Assembly: GCA_023446865.1 (NCBI GenBank) | Contig: JAEXPL010000080.1 | Location: forward strand, 1-8,243 | Source of the DNA: Verrucomicrobiota bacterium | GTDB taxonomy: Bacteria > Verrucomicrobiota > Verrucomicrobiia > Opitutales > Opitutaceae | Direction: 5' to 3' | DNA: 8,243 nucleotides | Part shown: piece after piece, positions 5,957 to 8,243 of the stretch | Layout of the letters: each line of letters opens with the position of its first letter | Numbering within the stretch: the first letter of the stretch is position 1 | Program-made: the position numbers and the translations under genes | The notes under the pieces: generated by a model | Database searches by the model: none | What the model was told of the DNA's origin: nothing | Seen by the model: only the letters and a program-made list of their open reading frames with translations

Positions 5957-6322
5957 ATGTCCTGGCAGCACTATGCGATCCTCCACGTGGCCAGCATCCT
6001 GTTCCTGACCGGCGCTGCCTTCGCCGTGTTCGGTGGCGCTCCGGATGCTCGCCGCAAACTCATCATGATGGCCGGCGGCATCCTGAGCCTGCTCGCGCTG
6101 GTCGCCGGCTTCGGGCTGGCGGCGAAGAAGTTGATGTTGCCCAACCCGATGACCTGGCCGGCCTGGCTCTGGGTGAAGGTTCTCTGTTGGTTGTGGCTTT
6201 CGGCGATCGGCGGCATCGCCTTTCGCCGCCGCGAACAGACGCCGCGCTGGATCGCAATGACGGCGCTCGTCCTGCTTGTCGCCTTGGTGATGGCGTTCGT
6301 GAAGCCCGAGTTTGGCGGCTGA
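5957..6322 (+). CDS. Small four-helix integral membrane protein
   Basis: The 121-residue protein shows four hydrophobic segments at about 7-25, 35-55, 67-88 and 98-115, so it is an inner membrane protein with very short loops. Positive clusters lie between helices 1 and 2 (ARRK, 31-34) and between helices 3 and 4 (RRR, 90-92), which would put these loops in the cytoplasm and both ends outside. There is no catalytic motif. The size and the pattern of Gly-rich second helix, Trp-Val-Lys at the start of helix 3 and Arg-rich last loop faintly recall SirB-type four-helix proteins, but this is a weak impression. The ATG at 5957 begins just before helix 1; upstream reading in this frame is not protein-like. 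A Shine-Dalgarno site is not evident. It ends 23 bases before the polymerase gene, so the two may share a transcript. No link to nitrogen fixation is visible. Confidence 0.8.
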   Translation: MSWQHYAILHVASILFLTGAAFAVFGGAPDARRKLIMMAGGILSLLALVAGFGLAAKKLMLPNPMTWPAWLWVKVLCWLWLSAIGGIAFRRREQTPRWIAMTALVLLVALVMAFVKPEFGG

Positions 6323-6345
6323 GACGCTCCCGCACGATCCCTCAC

Positions 6346-8243
6346 ATGTTCGGCGACGCCAGCCATCTCCCCGTCTGCGGCGTCTGGATCGACGAACACG
6401 GGCGCGTCCATGTCGCGCTCGCCACCGAGGATGGCGGCCGGACCGAGGCGATGACGGAGTTCCGGCCCTTCGTGTGGCTGCGCGACCCGCCAGCAGAGAC
6501 GCCGCCGCACACCGAGATCGAGACGCTCGCCGGTGACGGACTGTACCCGCTCCTCGCGCACACCACCGCCGTGTCGGCGCACGAGGCCCTGCTGAAAAAG
6601 GTCGGGGCGGCCGGCTACGACGTGCTGCGCCCGCTCGAGTGCCAGTTTCTCCTCCAGAAGCGCCGCCGTCTGTACGACGGCCTGCGCTTCCCGCAACTGC
6701 GCCGCTGCCAGCTCGACATCGAGACGGCGGCCGCCGGCGCGGACCACTTCAGCGACCCGACGCAGCCCGGCGACCGCGTGCTCGCGATCGGCCTGCGCTT
6801 CGGCGAGCGCACCGAGCTGCTTGAACTTGCCGCCGACAGCGACGACGCGGAGCGCGACCTCCTGCACCGTTTCAACGCCGTGCTCGCCGCCGAGGACCCC
6901 GACACGATCGAGGGGCACAACCTCTTCAAGTTCGACCTCGATTACCTGCGCGTGCGCGGCAAGCGCCTGAAGGTTGCCTGCGCCTGGGGCCGCTTCGAGC
7001 AGAAGGCCGCCTTCCGCAACAGTCGCCTCAAGCTCGCCGAGCGCTGGATCGATTTCCCGCGGTGCGACGTGCCCGGCCGCGCGGTGATCGACACCTTCCT
7101 GCTCGCGCAACTCTACGACATCTCCTCGCGCGAACTCACCTCGTACGGCCTGAAGGATCTCGCCCGCCACTTCGGCATCACCGACGACGAGTCCGGCGCG
7201 CGCACCTACCTGCCCGGTGCCCGGATCCAGGAGACGTTCTACGCCGACCGCGAGCGTTTCCGCGCCTACCTCCGTGACGACCTGCGCGAGACCGCCGGGC
7301 TCGGCGACCTGCTCCTGCCGACGTACTTCGAGCAGGTGAAGGCGTTTCCGACGACGCTCCAGGAAGCGACGCTGCGCGGCACGAGCACGAAGGTGGAACT
7401 GCTCTTCCTCGAGGAGTATTACCACCGGCGTGCGACGCTGCCGGGGCCGGTCGAGGTGGCGTCGTTCGAGGGCGGTTTCTCGCGCAGCTTCAAGGAGGGC
7501 GTCTTCCGCGACGTGATGCACTTCGACGTCGCCTCGCTCTACCCGAGCCTGCTGCTGACCATGGGCCGCAACCCGCGCGGCGACACGCTCGGGGCGTTCA
7601 TCCCGATCCTGCGCCAGCTGCGCGACTACCGCCTGAAGTACAAGGGGCTTGCGCGGACCGATCCGGACCCGGAGCTGCGCGCCGAGTACGCGGCGCGGCA
7701 GGCGAGCTTCAAGATCCTGATCAACTCGTTCTACGGTTACCTCGGATTTTCCGGGGCGCGTTTTGGCGACGGGGAGCTTGCCGCCGAGGTGACCCGTCGC
7801 GGCCGCGAGCTGCTGCAGGCGTTGATCGGGGAGTTCACCAAGCACGAGTGCGAGATTCTGGAGGCGGATACCGACGGCATCTACCTCGCCTCGGCGCGCT
7901 GGTTCGCCGAGCCGGAGAAACTCCTCGCTGCGGTGAGCGGCATCCTTCCGGCCGGTATCGAGCTGGAGTACGACGGCTCGTACCGGGCGATGTTCTGCTA
8001 CAAGGCGAAGAACTATGCGCTCTTCGACGGCGAGAAGGTCACGATCCGCGGCTCCGCGCTGCGCTCGCGCGGCATCGAACCGTATCTCAAGAAACTCGGC
8101 GACCAGCTCATCCGTTTCCTCCTCGGCAGGGGGGCGGAGTCGCCGCTCGCGCTCGCCGTGGACTACCGGCGGCGCTTCGCCGCCCGCGCCGCCGACGTGC
8201 GCGAGTTGGCGAAATCGGAGAATCTCGGGCAGAGCACGGAGGC
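6346..8243 (+). CDS. Family B DNA polymerase (Pol II-like), 3' partial
   Basis: The frame is open from the ATG at 6346 to the window end, giving 632 residues and no stop. The 3'-5' exonuclease domain shows Exo I DIE (D124, E126), Exo II GHNLFKFD (N192, D197) and Exo III YLRDD (Y308, D312), all with their acidic residues. The polymerase domain shows motif A DVASLYPS (394-401, metal ligand D394), motif B RQASFKILINSFYG (K456, N460, Y463, G464), motif C DTDG (D508, D510) and the KAKNY motif (553-557). Proofreading and synthesis should therefore both be active, if the missing thumb region is present. The distance from motif A to motif B is short (about 60 residues), and motif C has Gly where E. 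coli Pol II and eukaryotic enzymes have Ser. The role is probably repair or translesion synthesis, by analogy with Pol II. The ATG chosen is the first in frame after the membrane protein stop; no clear Shine-Dalgarno site is seen. Confidence 0.93.
   Translation, partial: MFGDASHLPVCGVWIDEHGRVHVALATEDGGRTEAMTEFRPFVWLRDPPAETPPHTEIETLAGDGLYPLLAHTTAVSAHEALLKKVGAAGYDVLRPLECQFLLQKRRRLYDGLRFPQLRRCQLDIETAAAGADHFSDPTQPGDRVLAIGLRFGERTELLELAADSDDAERDLLHRFNAVLAAEDPDTIEGHNLFKFDLDYLRVRGKRLKVACAWGRFEQKAAFRNSRLKLAERWIDFPRCDVPGRAVIDTFLLAQLYDISSRELTSYGLKDLARHFGITDDESGARTYLPGARIQETFYADRERFRAYLRDDLRETAGLGDLLLPTYFEQVKAFPTTLQEATLRGTSTKVELLFLEEYYHRRATLPGPVEVASFEGGFSRSFKEGVFRDVMHFDVASLYPSLLLTMGRNPRGDTLGAFIPILRQLRDYRLKYKGLARTDPDPELRAEYAARQASFKILINSFYGYLGFSGARFGDGELAAEVTRRGRELLQALIGEFTKHECEILEADTDGIYLASARWFAEPEKLLAAVSGILPAGIELEYDGSYRAMFCYKAKNYALFDGEKVTIRGSALRSRGIEPYLKKLGDQLIRFLLGRGAESPLALAVDYRRRFAARAADVRELAKSENLGQSTE

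Noticed and set aside
1..8243. CRISPR arrays, tRNA or rRNA genes, insertion sequences, phage genes
   Set aside because: No regularly spaced direct repeats, no structured RNA gene and no transposase or integrase motif were seen by eye on either strand.

Overview
The window is GC-rich bacterial DNA with strong G/C bias at third codon positions. All genes that can be supported lie on the + strand. Positions 1-5310 are part of a molybdenum nitrogenase (nif) cluster. This part is devoted to building the iron-molybdenum cofactor and supplying electrons for it. The organism is a diazotroph. Gene order, the anaerobe-type NifN, the palindromic repeats in the gaps and the nearby bacterial family B DNA polymerase remind me of Verrucomicrobiota (Opitutaceae-like), but that is recollection and inference; no marker gene here proves it.

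Layout. 1-282: 3' end of nifE, whose last codons run through a palindromic repeat. 279-1718: complete nifN, overlapping nifE by ATGA. 1739-3115: complete nifB with radical-SAM and NifX-like domains. 3116-3308: gap with a large nested inverted repeat. 3309-3614: thioredoxin-like [2Fe-2S] ferredoxin. 3615-3819: gap with three GC-rich hairpins. 3820-3993: small 2[4Fe-4S] ferredoxin. 4058-4090: strong intrinsic terminator, directly abutting a candidate sigma-54 (-24/-12) element at 4090-4104. 4171-5310: nifV, homocitrate synthase. 5313-5789: an unrecognised 158-residue protein apparently coupled to nifV. 5957-6322: small four-helix membrane protein. 6346 to the window end: a family B DNA polymerase, truncated by the window edge.

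How the genes work together. NifB makes the Fe-S core (NifB-co). The NifEN complex is the scaffold on which that core matures. NifV supplies the homocitrate ligand. The two ferredoxins are plausible electron donors to NifB, NifEN or nitrogenase. The nitrogenase structural genes (nifHDK) are presumably upstream of position 1 but are not seen. The terminator suggests two transcription units, nifEN-nifB-ferredoxins and nifV plus the unknown gene. The membrane protein and polymerase look like ordinary flanking genes with no visible link to nitrogen fixation.

I found no clear previously undescribed system. The items most worth a second look are the unknown gene behind nifV, the repeat that forms the NifE tail, the NifK-like cysteine set in NifN, and the abutting terminator and sigma-54-like element.
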